Shown: positions 1 through 10,904, numbered from the stretch's first letter. The stretch: DNA of 32,888 bases from Fragilariopsis cylindrus CCMP1102 (GCA_900095095.1 FMBT01000246.1:1-32888); one strand, 5' to 3'. Made by a program: numbers and translations. The notes: a model not told the origin generated them from the letters alone.

Positions 1-2
1 AA

Positions 3-338
3 AATCCCTTTCGTGCTACAGGCGACACGCATAAATCCAACAACGAGAAGCCATTGCTTAGTTCCTGTCAAGTTTTCCATAAGACTTTCCCTATAGAGAG
101 CCTTCCAAGATCAAACAATAAGGTATCTCCGTCATGTAATACTGACGAAAAGGAACAAAGATCACCTAATAAATCTCCAAGTTTGTATGAGGGGACCTGG
201 AATTATACCAAGTATTTGACTTCGATAATTCAGGGAATTCCGGTGGCCGATGTCTCGAAAGCTATGGAAGAAGATTCGGTTGATCCATCCATCATATCCT
301 TGGTGCTTGCTGCAAGTAAAGCTCGTCGTTCTGTATAA
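3..338 (+). CDS. 3' end of an unidentified protein (5' truncated by window edge)
   Basis: The frame is open from the first bases of the window to a TAA at 336-338, giving about 111 C-terminal residues; the start lies outside. The stretch is polar (Ser, Asn, Lys, Glu) and then turns into an ordered tail with the pattern GIPVADVSKAMEEDSVDPS. That resembles the short G-x-P-x-x-x-V-x-x-x-M-x(4)-D-P motif seen near the ends of some actin-regulator proteins such as WASH-complex CCDC53, but the match is too short to name the gene. It ends RRSV. It converges on DPH6, whose stop lies 55 bp downstream on the other strand. An internal ATG-free reading with an alternative start is possible but unnecessary, since the frame is open to the edge. 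Confidence 0.55.
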   Translation, partial: NPFRATGDTHKSNNEKPLLSSCQVFHKTFPIESLPRSNNKVSPSCNTDEKEQRSPNKSPSLYEGTWNYTKYLTSIIQGIPVADVSKAMEEDSVDPSIISLVLAASKARRSV

Positions 339-393
339 AATGGGGGGCTTTTCTATTATATTTTCTAAAATACCAGTAGGTATATCAAGCAGC

Positions 394-2983
394 CTAGTCG
401 CGATCTTTATGAATCCATACCTCTGTTTCGAGGTGGATAGGGTCAAATATAAGAACCTGCATAGCAAACATTATCCCACTATTTACATTTCCGTTTTCTT
501 TCGGCAACATTCCAATAGTATTTAGTCCTTTCACCGGAATGACTGATATAGCTGGTCGATTATTTTCTACTTTAGAACTGATTATGGCACGAAGAGATGC
601 ACGCAATTGAACACCATCGTCATTTACAACGTATTCTCCATTCGTAGATTGCTCGGAGGAGACATAGAAGAGCCGAATATGAACAATCTTGCGAGTATCT
701 AGACCAGCTCGTGCCTTAGAAAGTACCTTTACGGCTGAGGAAATCATATCGTCTAACATATAATCAGATTGAATTTCGTATTTATTTGAAGTTGTGTTCG
801 TGGAACGCGACGCCGTAATAAGTGCAACAGCTGCACATCCATGTCCGACAACGCGAGCGAAGGAGTCTATCCGTATCCCTTCATTGGCAGGCAACGATGG
901 CCCGAAATCATGACCAGATTCCCAACCCACTGAAGATGCACAGATTGGAGTGACATGGGAGCTGCAATCAATAGAATAATTGGCATCTCTCTGCTCCAAA
1001 CTTTTGGCTACATCCACAGTGGTTGTTATTACTTCCACTTCCACTATCGCTCCTTTTGGCATTTCTGGGATGCATACCACTAAGATAGGGCAAGGATTAG
1101 GTAAAGATTCATCTATATCTTCGTCGCTCTTCATCTCCTCCCATGTAGCCTGGTCTTCATAACCACCATACAGTTCGGTCGTGTCCTGCAACGAATCTAT
1201 CTCTCCTGCAATAATCGACCCATTGTTACGTATCTGACTTGTCGATATTGATGCAAGCAAATCTATCGACTTTTCTTCTTGATAAACCTTCTCAGATATA
1301 TAAATCAACGAACCGAAAATATCTTTCAAAGAGCTTCCGTTCAAAGCATCAAGAACCGATGCTACATTTTTCCAGCACTGTTCCAGCTGCAATGTCCAAG
1401 TTGGTTGCAGTGTCATTGTTTCTGGTATTAGGCCAATTTGTCCAGCTAGAAACTGCAAACCTGATCGTAGTGTATTAACTTGGGAATATGGACCAACACA
1501 CACTGGTGCCCACTGTGAGATGGACTGTACGTGGAGAACTTCTCTCAATTTAGAAGTCATGTTGTTGTGCGCAGCCACTGAGTATGGATTTTTCTGATGT
1601 GAGGCTACATCGGACGTGGCGTTCGTAGATGACCTCATGTATTCTCCACTGCCAATTTGTACAATACAATCCAAAAGAACACGTCTGCCACCGGGAAGAA
1701 CCCTACGTCCTACGGCGACGCAACTTCGCGATGGGGGTAAAAGACTTCCAAAAAAGGCTTGATAATAGACATTGATCGTCGCAAAGTGAGATATTTCGCT
1801 CAAGTATAAATGAACAAATAATACATCCTTAGAAGTAGCACCGTGTGACTGTAACCCTTTCTCCAGTATTGAAAGATTTGTTTCGCCTCCTCTACTGCCA
1901 ATTCGGCTTCAGATTTATTATTTCCGGCTAGTAGTGGCGACGTTGCAGTTACTGGTGAAATAATTTCACTAAAGTGCAAAAGTCCACCAGTTCCACGATA
2001 TACTTGAGGAGTATATGATATACTAGGTGTGATTGTTGTTGTCGTCGATTGATCCATGACTATGTCGTCGTGATTATCACGTGTAGGCGTAGATGTAGGT
2101 GGTGTTGTGTCTGCACTTGGTTTTGTTGTATCACGTAGTGCTCGTCCTGAATGCATTTCCTGCTGCTCGAGTTGTTCTAACAGTGGAATGTCCCCTTCTA
2201 CCTTTCTTCAGCATGACATGCTAAGATTCGTAACTCTCCAACACCATCTGAATCTGGCTCAATAATCTCAACCTCATCTAATACTAGTTTCTTTTTGTAC
2301 AGGGGAGAATCTATGACTAGAGATTCGTATTCGCCACCTTCACCACAAACATGAAACTGATATTGCTGATGCAACTTTTCCAGTAGTCCAATATCAGACA
2401 AAAATCTCAAAGTTTTATTCAAGTGCTTTCTTGGGACCAATCCAGGAGGACATGCGACCTTAACAAGTACGGCCTCGATACCATCGTCCAACATCTGTTG
2501 TAGTAATTGCTTTTGTGGAAGGAGTCTCCACATATAGGAAAGTGATGTCAACCCTAATCGATTACAGACGTGTTCAATCCGCACTCGTTGATACGTCGAG
2601 AGAATTGCACCTGAACACACTCCTTCAAAGTTGAATCGTTTCGTAGCTAACTCTAGCGCAAGAAACAAGTCTTCTACTTCGTCGTTCGGTGTAGTGTTTT
2701 CATATACTAGCCCTGTATTCACGCTCCGACCCTGTCTCGGATATAGTAGAAGTTCAACTCCTAAACATTCTTCGACTTGTGTCTTTACTACTTCAGAAGC
2801 TGCCGTTTGATACATGTATGATTCCTCTTGTTCTATTTCGGTCCCATCCTTATTTTTATCGCCAGAAATAGCTGCTGGTGCTCCTAGATGAACACATGCC
2901 ACGAGCTCGTGCCCATTGCGAATCGCTTGGAGTATGGAATATATAGAATCTTTTCCTCCTGAAACTAAGGCGACAAATCTCAT
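394..2983 (-). CDS. DPH6: Diphthine-ammonia ligase with C-terminal RidA-like domains (two frame breaks)
   Basis: DPH6 performs the last step of diphthamide synthesis on elongation factor 2, ATP-dependent amidation of diphthine in the cytosol. The first segment (2983-2198) starts MRFVALVSGGKDS, with the PP-loop ATP-pyrophosphatase motif SGGKDS at residues 8-13, and includes the conserved GEGGEYESLV near residue 220. The second (to about 1855) and third (to 394) carry two YjgF/RidA-type domains, the first around LLHFSEIISP and PPSRSCVAV, the second around APVCVGPYSQV and LAGQIGLIP. This matches the eukaryotic architecture (yeast homologue about 685 aa). The frame breaks at about 2201-2207 and 1855-1860. 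One missing base at each, both next to AAA/GGG runs on the coding strand, restores continuity, and the whole locus would then encode about 863 aa. No intron-like GT-AG of credible size covers either break. Identity is secure; whether the breaks are real is not. Confidence 0.9.
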
Positions 2984-3412
2984 CTTCTCATATGAAAATT
3001 TCGGTACTCTCTTGACTGCGATGGGACGTAGAAAATGGGGTCAAGGTTTTTTAAAATGTGTAATACGTTTGTGTTGCTGTGTATGAATAATATTGAGAAT
3101 GAATAACCTGATTGCGAATTGTCGACAATAAAATCTGAAATGTGAAGATCGACTCGCGAGGACGACGGACGGACAAGAACGAATAATGAGAGAATAGTTG
3201 AATTTGCGCACCTTCACACAAGAATGAAAAAAAATCCTGGGATCGAATTCAGAAGGAGTAACATAAAACATTCGATCATTGCTCCTATTTTTTTTTAATG
3301 ACTATTGACTGATTGATTCATACCGGCAGTATTAAACGGAACATAGCATCCCTCATTTAGATCTCGAGAATTTTATAACTACCGTAGTAAAACAAAAAAG
3401 AATAATCTAACC
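2984..3412. other. Intergenic, divergent promoter region
   Basis: The gap separates the DPH6 start (-) from the first membrane paralogue (+), so both promoters probably lie here. It contains A/T runs, such as a T9 run near 3288-3297. I see no gene: the open frame on the minus strand at 3041-3271 has no recognisable features. No clear TATA box or initiator could be assigned. Confidence 0.5.
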
Positions 3413-4410
3413 ATGGTCAATTTTATGTGTGTGCTATCAGCACTCTGTTTCATCGTAGGGAATTCATTGACGATTTCCTATTACGTGAAGGAGTTCCAAC
3501 GGTAAGATTCATTATGTTCTATACTGTAGAAAGCTTCGACATGAATGTGATTGATGGATTGATTCGTTCTACCAATTTGTACATTCCTAAACTTTTCCCA
3601 TTTTTCATTTTTGATTTTCGATTCTTTTACCTTTTACTTTTACCTCCCACTGTACACTATAGATCTCATTTTGATTATGAAGCCTACACTTCACTTGATC
3701 CTGGTTACATCCAGGTCGAATGGGGATTTCGTGAATTGAACCGTCCCAAGTACTTAGCTGCTGGAATTATTAACACCTTAGCATGGTTCTTTTTAATGTT
3801 CCCAATTGTTCATCTTGCTTGGATTTTAAGTCAGGGTGGTAAGAAATGGATTTCACTCCATATTGCTATCTCCCTTCTTGTTATGACGGGCGGTTTGACA
3901 GAATGGATTAGTCACGTGTTATATATTGGTGCTTCCATGACATCAGAATTACTTACTAAACAATTCAATCTCGATAATTGGATCACATCTAACAGTCAGG
4001 ATATGATTGGTTGGAGGACATTGGAAATCACCCACATTGTTACGTACGGTTTCATTAGTGCCATTGGTGCTATAGAATGGCTATTTCTTTCGTTTGTAAT
4101 GGTTCTGATTCATATTAGTGTCAAAAGATGGCGCCGGAATGTCGATACTACAACCTTCGGTGCATGCTGGAATGCACTTGGTTTATTTATTGCCCTCATG
4201 TGCATCCTTGAATTTGTTGCCGAGGTATTACGTTTGGATGGGTTTAAAACTTTTGGACAAATCGCTTTCTGGTATTCAGGTGTGAATCGTTTGCTCCTTA
4301 TCCCAACATGGTTGGTATTGTTAGGATTGAGACTCCCATACGCTGGTGTGAAATTGAATCAACAAGCACATATGAGAGACCAAGTGGAGCCACTTACAGG
4401 TGGCGATTAG
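3413..4410 (+). CDS. Six-helix membrane protein, unrecognised family, paralogue 1
   Basis: Two exons: 3413-3501 (ATG in MVNFMCVLSALCF) and 3663-4410, joined across a 161-nt GTAAG...TATAG intron in phase 2, giving 278 aa. Exon 1 supplies the first hydrophobic helix; without it the protein would lack the helix present in paralogue 2. Later helices lie roughly at residues 62-88, 97-124, 150-185, 198-225 and 230-256. Motifs shared with paralogue 2 are AWxLSxGGK, FNLDxW, GWRxLE, FGAxWNALGLFI, EFxAE and NRLxLIPxW. Acidic residues sit inside predicted helices (AIEWLFL, LEFVAE), which is unusual unless they bind an ion or another helix. The tail is short and polar. I recognise no characterised family. 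It is not a microbial or heliorhodopsin by eye, as there is no helix-7 Lys motif. Function unknown; a channel or transporter role is only a guess. Confidence 0.8.
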
Positions 4411-5385
4411 AATCAATCTAGAATCGACGAATGGCTCGTTAGGAGAGAAGCTAGCACGCGAATTTTGAAAAAAAGAGGAGTGCGGCATGTACTTGTCACT
4501 ATGAGGTTTATCTCATCGTGATTTTATGATGTATCGAGATATCGTGATATTATTTTAAAGATAAAATTTCTGTCTTCCGGACGAACAACTTCAATTCAAT
4601 TTATTCTCCATTGATTTACACAAACATAGTATAGGTACGAGTCTCAGATGATTATACAATGCATATATATATATATATAATATTATAATAATAAAGTTAT
4701 AAACAATTAATTATTGAATTTTATAGAGTAAAGAAGGTAGAAAGAATGATAGCGTCAGAACAGATGCAGATGCAGATGCAGATGACATACTCTAATCAAA
4801 ACAATAATCTATATAGGGTGAAAAACTTGTAGATTATATTACTAGGATGTAACAATCTGTCCCTTCCACCAACATCTCCCCTAATCACCACATATTGGAG
4901 AGGGTGGCAATAAAGAAGGGTGAATGCTTAAAAAAGACATCGTTGTGGTGTATAGATATTGTTTGACTAAAAGTTTTACTGTATCATTATATTTTTGCTA
5001 CTAAAGTAGTACAAATAATAAACACTTCAAGCACTCATGAAGTAAGTACTTAATTATGAAGTAAGGCTAATCGAAAACAAAGAAAGCATGCTAAAAGTGC
5101 TTGTAGTTTGCGCGCACCTTGCTACTCGTCGCGGAAAAACTACAAACAAAGAAACACGAGTGAAAAGTAAAATACGTAAACAATGCTTTCGCATGGTGCT
5201 TCCAATCACGTGACAAATCTAACGGCAGTATATATTCACTACGTCGGTTCTGAGGGAATGCATTGATTACTTCTTATTTCTCACAGTTATTTTTCGTAAC
5301 AACTTTCTACTATTCGAGTACACCCTACCTTAAAATAAACCGGACACAAAAGAACTAGATTGTCGATTGACAAAACATAAACATC
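4411..5385. other. Intergenic between the two membrane paralogues
   Basis: About 1 kb without a credible gene. It holds an (AT)n tract at 4663-4679 and four copies of CAGATG at 4761-4784. Close to the next gene is a CACGTG box at 5207-5212 and a TATA-like stretch TATATA at 5229-5234, about 150 bp before the next ATG. These are possible promoter elements, not proven. Confidence 0.5.
4761..4784. repeat. (CAGATG)4 hexamer microsatellite
   Basis: Four perfect head-to-tail copies of the hexamer lie in the 3' intergenic region of paralogue 1. No coding frame uses it. Confidence 0.9.
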
Positions 5386-6414
5386 ATGATATCTGGAACA
5401 ACCGTATTGTGCATCGTATGCGCATGCCTATTTTGGGCTAGTAATGCGATCGAAATTGTTATAGGATTCCAGAAATCAACGCAAATGGTACGGTTGATAG
5501 AGAAGCATATAAACAATTACTTCCCGATAATATCGCTGATGAGTGGGTCGAAAAAATTGATACGAGGGGACTTTATATAGCATCAGGATTTTTAAAAGGT
5601 ACTTTTTGGATCGTCTTTTGCTTACCGATAATTGAAATGGCATGGGTATTATCAAAAGGTGGTAAACGTGCACTGGTATGGAATTTAGGTATTATTCTCT
5701 TCGTACTTGGCGGAAGCTGGACGAAATGGTTCACTGCTATCTTTTGGAATGGTATGTATATCTCATACCTTCAAATCGCAAGGAATTTCAACCTTGACGT
5801 TTGGTTGAGTACAATTTTAGCAGAACAATATCAAATTGATGGAGAAGATGGAATTGGATGGAGAGCTCTTGAAGTGAATTATATGGTATCACGAGGCTTG
5901 GTTTGGATTGTTAACTCCGTTGAATGGATTTGTCTTGCTGCGATATTTTCATTTACCTTTGTCAGTGTCTTCCAATGGAGGAAAACAGACGAAACATCCT
6001 TTGGAGCCAAGTGGAATGCATTAGGACTATTTATTGGCCTGTTAGCCGTTGTTGAATTTATAGCAGAAATTGTCGGATTTGAAGGTTACAGAGTTGCTTG
6101 GATTTTTGTTGTGTTATATGCTGCGCTGAATAGACTCTTTTGATACCCATTTGGATCATCATTTTAGGTTTTCAACTACCCAACGCTTGTACCAAGGAAG
6201 TTGATACGTTATTCGATGAAAATAATAACAATAGTGAATTACAATTATCCGAACAACCACAACAACCAGAACGTCGTCGTTCCGATTTTCCATTGACGAT
6301 GACGATGATACTCCTGCTGGACCAACATCTCCGCCAGCTGCAGCCTTTACAGCAAATGAACTAGTAGATAGCCAAAAATCTAGTTTGAACAAGAATCAAC
6401 AGAGTTCGTTCTAA
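5386..6414 (+). CDS. Six-helix membrane protein, paralogue 2 (three frame breaks)
   Basis: Starts ATG at 5386 (MISGTTVLCIVCACLFW, first helix). The frame then breaks at about 5469-5470. It resumes through LPDNIADEWVEKIDTRGLY and the long intact part 5637-6137, breaks at a T-run at 6138-6141 (NRLF, where paralogue 1 has NRLLLIP), and breaks again near 6286-6291. The resumed frame ends in a polar tail (AGPTSPPAAAFTANEL) and a TAA at 6412-6414. Each break is explained by one missing base, and with three extra bases the locus is 344 codons. Paralogue 1 supports the joined reading: AWVLSKGGK, FNLDVW, GWRALEV, FGAKWNALGLFI, VEFIAEI. The tail is longer than that of paralogue 1 and rich in Asn, Gln, Arg and Asp. 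Unlike paralogue 1 it has no intron after helix 1. Function unknown. Confidence 0.7.
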
Positions 6415-7695
6415 TTCTATCTACGCCTACATAATATGAACTCATCTTTCATTAAAAAAATCTTAGATATTTATTTATGTTCAATAGTAACTGAAAAAAT
6501 GAAAAGTAGTTCCAAACTTAATTTTTACTGGTCCTAGCCTTACAAATGCATTATTCAATATGTACATATATATAATATCAGTATGTTGATCCTTTGTTGT
6601 ACATTGGAAATCAGTCGACCTTCAATTACTTACCTGTATAAAAGTGTGTTACTCTAAACCAGCTCTGATGAAACTACAGTATGAGTATATTGAATTGCCA
6701 ACATCGTATACCATAGAAAATTACCCCAGCAGTTATTGGAAAGCTATTCATAACAACAACAGTGTCAAGAAGTGAGCCAAAACACAGCAAGAGAAATCAG
6801 CAACAATGTTACAATGGATGATATGAAAGGATAATATTGAAGTAATCAAAAAGGATTCATCAGATACAATGAGATCAATTACAAATGATGCATGTTTGTA
6901 GGAAATATAGGAAAGTTCAGTTGGTGCTATCCAACCAATCAGAGATAAAAAGGAATAAGATATTATGGTGATCATCAGGCTGCTGCTGCTGCTGCTGCTT
7001 ACTAACCATCAACACCGAATTAACTTGATTAACACACGTCAGACCCAGCTGTGTTGATTAGCAAAGGTAGAATGAATGAAACATCCTTCAATATCAGATG
7101 CTAATCATTCTACATTCTACATTAGTTATACAAATAATATGTACAAATACTAGAGTACGTACAAATTACAGCAGTACACCATTATTGCACGTCAGCCACG
7201 TTTCATAGCTACATCCGGGGGGCTACGGTAACAGCTGTACGTCTGTCTGTTGTAGGAATAATGATGAATCACGTGAATAAGAAAACTGATTCAATTAGCA
7301 ATGTGCGTCAAAAGCTTCGCAATTTTAAACCAAGATTGACTTGGAATTTTTGAATTACATCTAATATTAATAGGGCTCAGCATTCTTCGCTCATTTAGAA
7401 GACAAAAGGCGATAGATTTAATAGGATACCACACACACATACACTCATCGTTCTTCTATTCGTATAACCGTATTAATAGTTGCCTTCAAAGAATCAGTAA
7501 AAGTGATGGGGGATCACGAATAATTGCGCTTTGGATTTAAATACCGTACTTGAGGAGATAAAAAATAACGTTTGTTGACGATATAGAAATCTCGGAGCGA
7601 AGAATTAAAGGTACCCTCAACGCCGTGCCTCAACGAAATCAGACTGTCAATCCTCTAGATCAAATTTAACCTGGTGTTTGCCTTTAGAACGAATC
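6415..7695. other. Intergenic, 1.3 kb
   Basis: No coding frame with convincing composition on either strand. The minus-strand frame at 6748-6975 reads as a hydrophobic low-information peptide and is discounted. A (GCT)7 tract lies at 6979-6999. The part next to 7696 presumably holds the promoter of the F-box-like gene. Confidence 0.5.
6979..6999. repeat. (GCT)7 trinucleotide repeat
   Basis: Perfect GCT/CTG repeat in non-coding DNA between two plus-strand genes. Confidence 0.9.
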
Positions 7696-10443
7696 ATGGC
7701 TTCGGAACTCATCATGGCTGGTGGGTTAGATGAAAAGAAACCTCAATACAATGAGATCGCTGCTACTAGTAATCCTGATCCTGATCCTGTTGCACAGTTA
7801 GCTCCACCTTCCCCGCGACGTTCCCCACGACCTTCCTCGCCATCATTTTACGATCCTGCAGAATGGAATATCGCCGAACTTTCCCCGGGTGGTGTCTCTT
7901 TCTCTTCGGATCCGAGCTCCCATGTCCAGAATGAAACCAACAACGTGGTCAATGCTGTACATATGCACGTCCAGGATAATGCTAGGATACCGAATTATAA
8001 CCAGGCTGTCGACCGCACCAACAGTAGCGGTAATAGAAAAAATTACCAGCGAAATAACTACACATTTGACACATTGTTGTCATCACATCCAGTAGATAAT
8101 TCCATGGCGGAACTCTTTTTAAGTTCCGAATCTAATAATCGAACGAGTCGAAATCATGCTTATGAGGTACGGGGGTCTATATCAACAGAAGATGTTCATG
8201 CCGGAATGGAGATGTTGGATGCACTAGAAGCAGCCGTTGATCCAACTCCATTGAGTGAGATTAAAGATAAGATATATGTTGCAGAAGAAGAAAGAAAAGC
8301 GCAACATGCATCTACAATATCCACAGCAACAGTGTCTCAACATCCGTACCATTCTAGCTATTATCCTTATGGTAGACATCATCAACTACCAATTCCAGAG
8401 AAAATCCCTTCTCCTCTAAAAGCTGAACCGAATTCATTGATCAATAATACTACAACTACTTCTACTGCTGCTACTGCTACTGATCACGAAGCTTCTAGAC
8501 TGGCCGCAGCAATAGCCACTGCAGCAGCAATTGCGTGTACCACCAATACCGGAGTTATTCATAAAGCACCCGTCATTGCATCTGTAGCCGGAGAACCTCC
8601 GATATTGTCCTCAAATAACATGTCGGCGAACAATCCGCCAGGGTTACCGTCTGGAAATAGGCCAGGTGGTATCGCTAAACCTCAGGGCGAGCCTAGAATA
8701 AGTCAAAATTATACATTGTCTATGAAACCTGGGGGGAGTAATGCATTTATGTTACAACGTCAGCGCGACAACGATAACGTGCCCCCTCATGCCGCTATCC
8801 GCACTGCTAGTAGTGCAGCGGTGCTAGCAGCGGCTAACAGGAAGTCTCAATATGGATTTGGTGGAAATCATACTATTCCCTCAATTCCAGCACAACCATC
8901 TATGCGCTCTTCTACTCAACAATTTCCACGTCCGAAAATCATTCATACAACGAATCATCAACAACTCATCAAAAATAGAATAATCAAACCACCACCAATT
9001 CCATTAGATACATCAGAAGGGTATAAGTCTCATGTTTTCAATCCAAATAAGGATAATGTCTCCGCCTACGAGCGCAAAAAGCAAAAAGCCAAGGATGCAA
9101 GAATCAAATTAAACGAATCGATTGAAAGGTTAGCTATCGCTGTGAGTTTAGCTGGTTCGCAATCAAGGCATCGAATCGATCAACTAGAAAACCATATTAC
9201 CATGACCGAATTTCGGCAGAAATCTATTCAAGTGAACAAAGAAGGAATAGATCTAGCAGATAAAGCGAAGAAGTGGGACCGACCACAATTCGTTGGAACA
9301 GCTGCATCTGTGATCCAATCTCTCAATGCACAATGTGAGGCTCTTATGGCCGAACTGTCGGCAATGCAAAAAATATTGGATGACAACAACCTGTCAGAAG
9401 CGTCCAATAGCAATAACGATACCAATGACATCGACACGACAACAGCAACAACCCCAGACAAAACCAGTTCCGCAGCGACATATCACGCAACAGAACAAAA
9501 TGAGAATCATATCGCGCACTCCCCTCATAAGCGCCATGAACAGCCGTCCGAGCTTCCACAGAATAATCAAATCTCCAACAAACGCCCCCGTATGGAGATC
9601 AAAGTATATGAAGATTCGCCCAGTGATGACGAGGTCGTTTATGGTGAGATAGCGAAAATGTTGGATCCAGTTTCTTTATGCCGTTGCGCGAGTGCGTCGA
9701 AAATATGGAGTCAAATGCAAGCTTTTCAAGATGATGATAATTGGCTTAATTTGGCTGTGAAGCGGTTTGGATTTTATAACGTTCGGCAATGGAGCGAAAA
9801 TTTAAAAGAGATGGAAGACGAAGAATCGATAATATCTAATAAGTACCTGTACCGAGAGATGAATGCTTCTAATTGTATGCCTCATTTCTCTCAAGAAGGT
9901 TTATCATTGCTTGGGAATGGAAAGATACAGGGAATGATAAGTGGCTGGGTGTTTCTTGTAGAAAGAAGTAATGGGGAAACCCTTCGGAGTGTCAAACGCG
10001 ATCCAAGTACAGCGGCTCCAGGAGGTGGATCATATCAAAGTCGGCCTGTCGTTGAGCTTAGAATAGTCATACAGAATACTGGTATGGGTAGTCAACCTAT
10101 TATCGTTAAGCCACAACAAATTGGGGTTGATATTTCAACAAGACGTAGGGGTGGGGAACTTGAAGAGATCGATTGGGACGAACGATTCAGAAAGGTTATT
10201 AAAAATACAGATGGAACGAAGCGAATTCCACCAACTAAAAAGTCAAATACTGATTTTCGGGAAGATATTTGTTGGTTAGGATTGTTCGAAACTGCTGTAC
10301 TTGAGGTTCACATTAATGCACCAGGATGTTCCACGATATCAAAATTTAAGCAAAAAAGCAACTTTACGAAACTCCTTGTAACTTTGGATGGTACGACCGT
10401 TCCGATGGTTATCCCCTTCCTGAGAGACCACAACATGCTCTAA
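7696..10443 (+). CDS. Large, mostly disordered protein with F-box-like segment
   Basis: A single exon of 915 aa from the first ATG (MASELIMAGGLDEKK); the frame is open 18 nt further upstream only through a TTG. Residues 1-450 are low complexity: Pro/Ser-rich near 35-55, then Asn, Thr, Ala and His-rich, with no visible fold. Residues about 456-575 are rich in Lys, Glu and Gln with heptad-like spacing, probably a coiled coil. A polar Asn/Thr linker follows. Around 645-700 the text VYGEIAKMLDPVSLCRCA and a Trp-containing follow-up (IWSQMQAF, WLNLAVKRFG) resembles an F-box, the Skp1-binding helix bundle of SCF ubiquitin ligases. The last ~175 residues, beginning near GMISGWVFLVERSNGET, look like an ordered beta-rich domain that could bind a substrate. 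F-box assignment is by pattern only. It converges on the small gene at 10560. Confidence 0.8.
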   Translation: MASELIMAGGLDEKKPQYNEIAATSNPDPDPVAQLAPPSPRRSPRPSSPSFYDPAEWNIAELSPGGVSFSSDPSSHVQNETNNVVNAVHMHVQDNARIPNYNQAVDRTNSSGNRKNYQRNNYTFDTLLSSHPVDNSMAELFLSSESNNRTSRNHAYEVRGSISTEDVHAGMEMLDALEAAVDPTPLSEIKDKIYVAEEERKAQHASTISTATVSQHPYHSSYYPYGRHHQLPIPEKIPSPLKAEPNSLINNTTTTSTAATATDHEASRLAAAIATAAAIACTTNTGVIHKAPVIASVAGEPPILSSNNMSANNPPGLPSGNRPGGIAKPQGEPRISQNYTLSMKPGGSNAFMLQRQRDNDNVPPHAAIRTASSAAVLAAANRKSQYGFGGNHTIPSIPAQPSMRSSTQQFPRPKIIHTTNHQQLIKNRIIKPPPIPLDTSEGYKSHVFNPNKDNVSAYERKKQKAKDARIKLNESIERLAIAVSLAGSQSRHRIDQLENHITMTEFRQKSIQVNKEGIDLADKAKKWDRPQFVGTAASVIQSLNAQCEALMAELSAMQKILDDNNLSEASNSNNDTNDIDTTTATTPDKTSSAATYHATEQNENHIAHSPHKRHEQPSELPQNNQISNKRPRMEIKVYEDSPSDDEVVYGEIAKMLDPVSLCRCASASKIWSQMQAFQDDDNWLNLAVKRFGFYNVRQWSENLKEMEDEESIISNKYLYREMNASNCMPHFSQEGLSLLGNGKIQGMISGWVFLVERSNGETLRSVKRDPSTAAPGGGSYQSRPVVELRIVIQNTGMGSQPIIVKPQQIGVDISTRRRGGELEEIDWDERFRKVIKNTDGTKRIPPTKKSNTDFREDICWLGLFETAVLEVHINAPGCSTISKFKQKSNFTKLLVTLDGTTVPMVIPFLRDHNML

Positions 10444-10559
10444 CAAAAATCAATACTAATAGTATTATATACTTTTTCAAGAAAAAAAGAGCATAAAAAT
10501 ATACATTGCGTAAATAACCCGAATTATAAAAAATATCATATACAAGTAGTCCTACTATC

Positions 10560-10904
10560 CTATGCCATTTGTGTTTTGTTTTTGTGCGTCATAAGATCCA
10601 AGTAACGTTTGTTGGTATTGTATCTTGCTTCAACCGTCTCATATAAGTTTTTCGCACGTATCGTTGTTTCGAGTAATTCTGGCAATTCGGTATCGTTGAC
10701 TAGAAGGTTGTTGTCGATACCACTACTATCATTATCCTCCTTTTGTTGTTGCTGGTGGAGTTGGTGTTGTGCTTGACTTCGATACTTTTCCTTTGCTTCG
10801 TATAATTGCCGTTCTGATAAATCTAATGCTTCCTTACACACCTTTAAATCCGATTCAGCTTCGTCGGTTGCGAACTGTAATTTTGTAATTATTTCGTCCA
10901 TCAT
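10560..10904 (-). CDS. Small coiled-coil protein, unknown function
   Basis: Encodes 114 aa from tandem ATGs (MMDEIITKLQFATDEAESD). Residues 1-50 are strongly charged with heptad spacing of Leu/Ala. A Gln/His-rich, then Asp/Asn-rich linker spans about 50-70, and a second helical stretch (LLETTIRAKNLYETVEARY) follows. The pattern suggests two helices in a coiled-coil hairpin. It is sandwiched between the F-box-like gene (convergent) and RPAC2 (divergent, 345 bp apart). No family recognised; the ordered amino-acid usage makes a real gene likely. Confidence 0.6.
   Translation of the reverse strand: MMDEIITKLQFATDEAESDLKVCKEALDLSERQLYEAKEKYRSQAQHQLHQQQQKEDNDSSGIDNNLLVNDTELPELLETTIRAKNLYETVEARYNTNKRYLDLMTHKNKTQMA

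Noticed and set aside
162..467. Minus-strand open frame overlapping the partial left-edge gene
   Set aside because: It overlaps the better-supported plus-strand frame and the end of DPH6, and shows no family pattern.
2157..2210. A tiny intron (GTAGAAGG...GTTAG) to explain the first DPH6 break
   Set aside because: About 25 nt is far below the 71-228 nt range of the other introns here, and one missing base explains the break better.
3427..3662. Unspliced reading of the first membrane paralogue from a GTG at 3427
   Set aside because: It translates intron sequence (Phe/Tyr-rich) and uses a non-ATG start. The ATG at 3413 plus a GT-AG intron gives the helix present in paralogue 2.
394..6414. Programmed ribosomal frameshifting at the breaks
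   Set aside because: The sites share no common slippery heptamer or stop context; twelve independent programmed shifts are unlikely.
6748..6975. Minus-strand 75-aa frame
   Set aside because: Hydrophobic, low-information composition in a gene desert, with no conserved motif.
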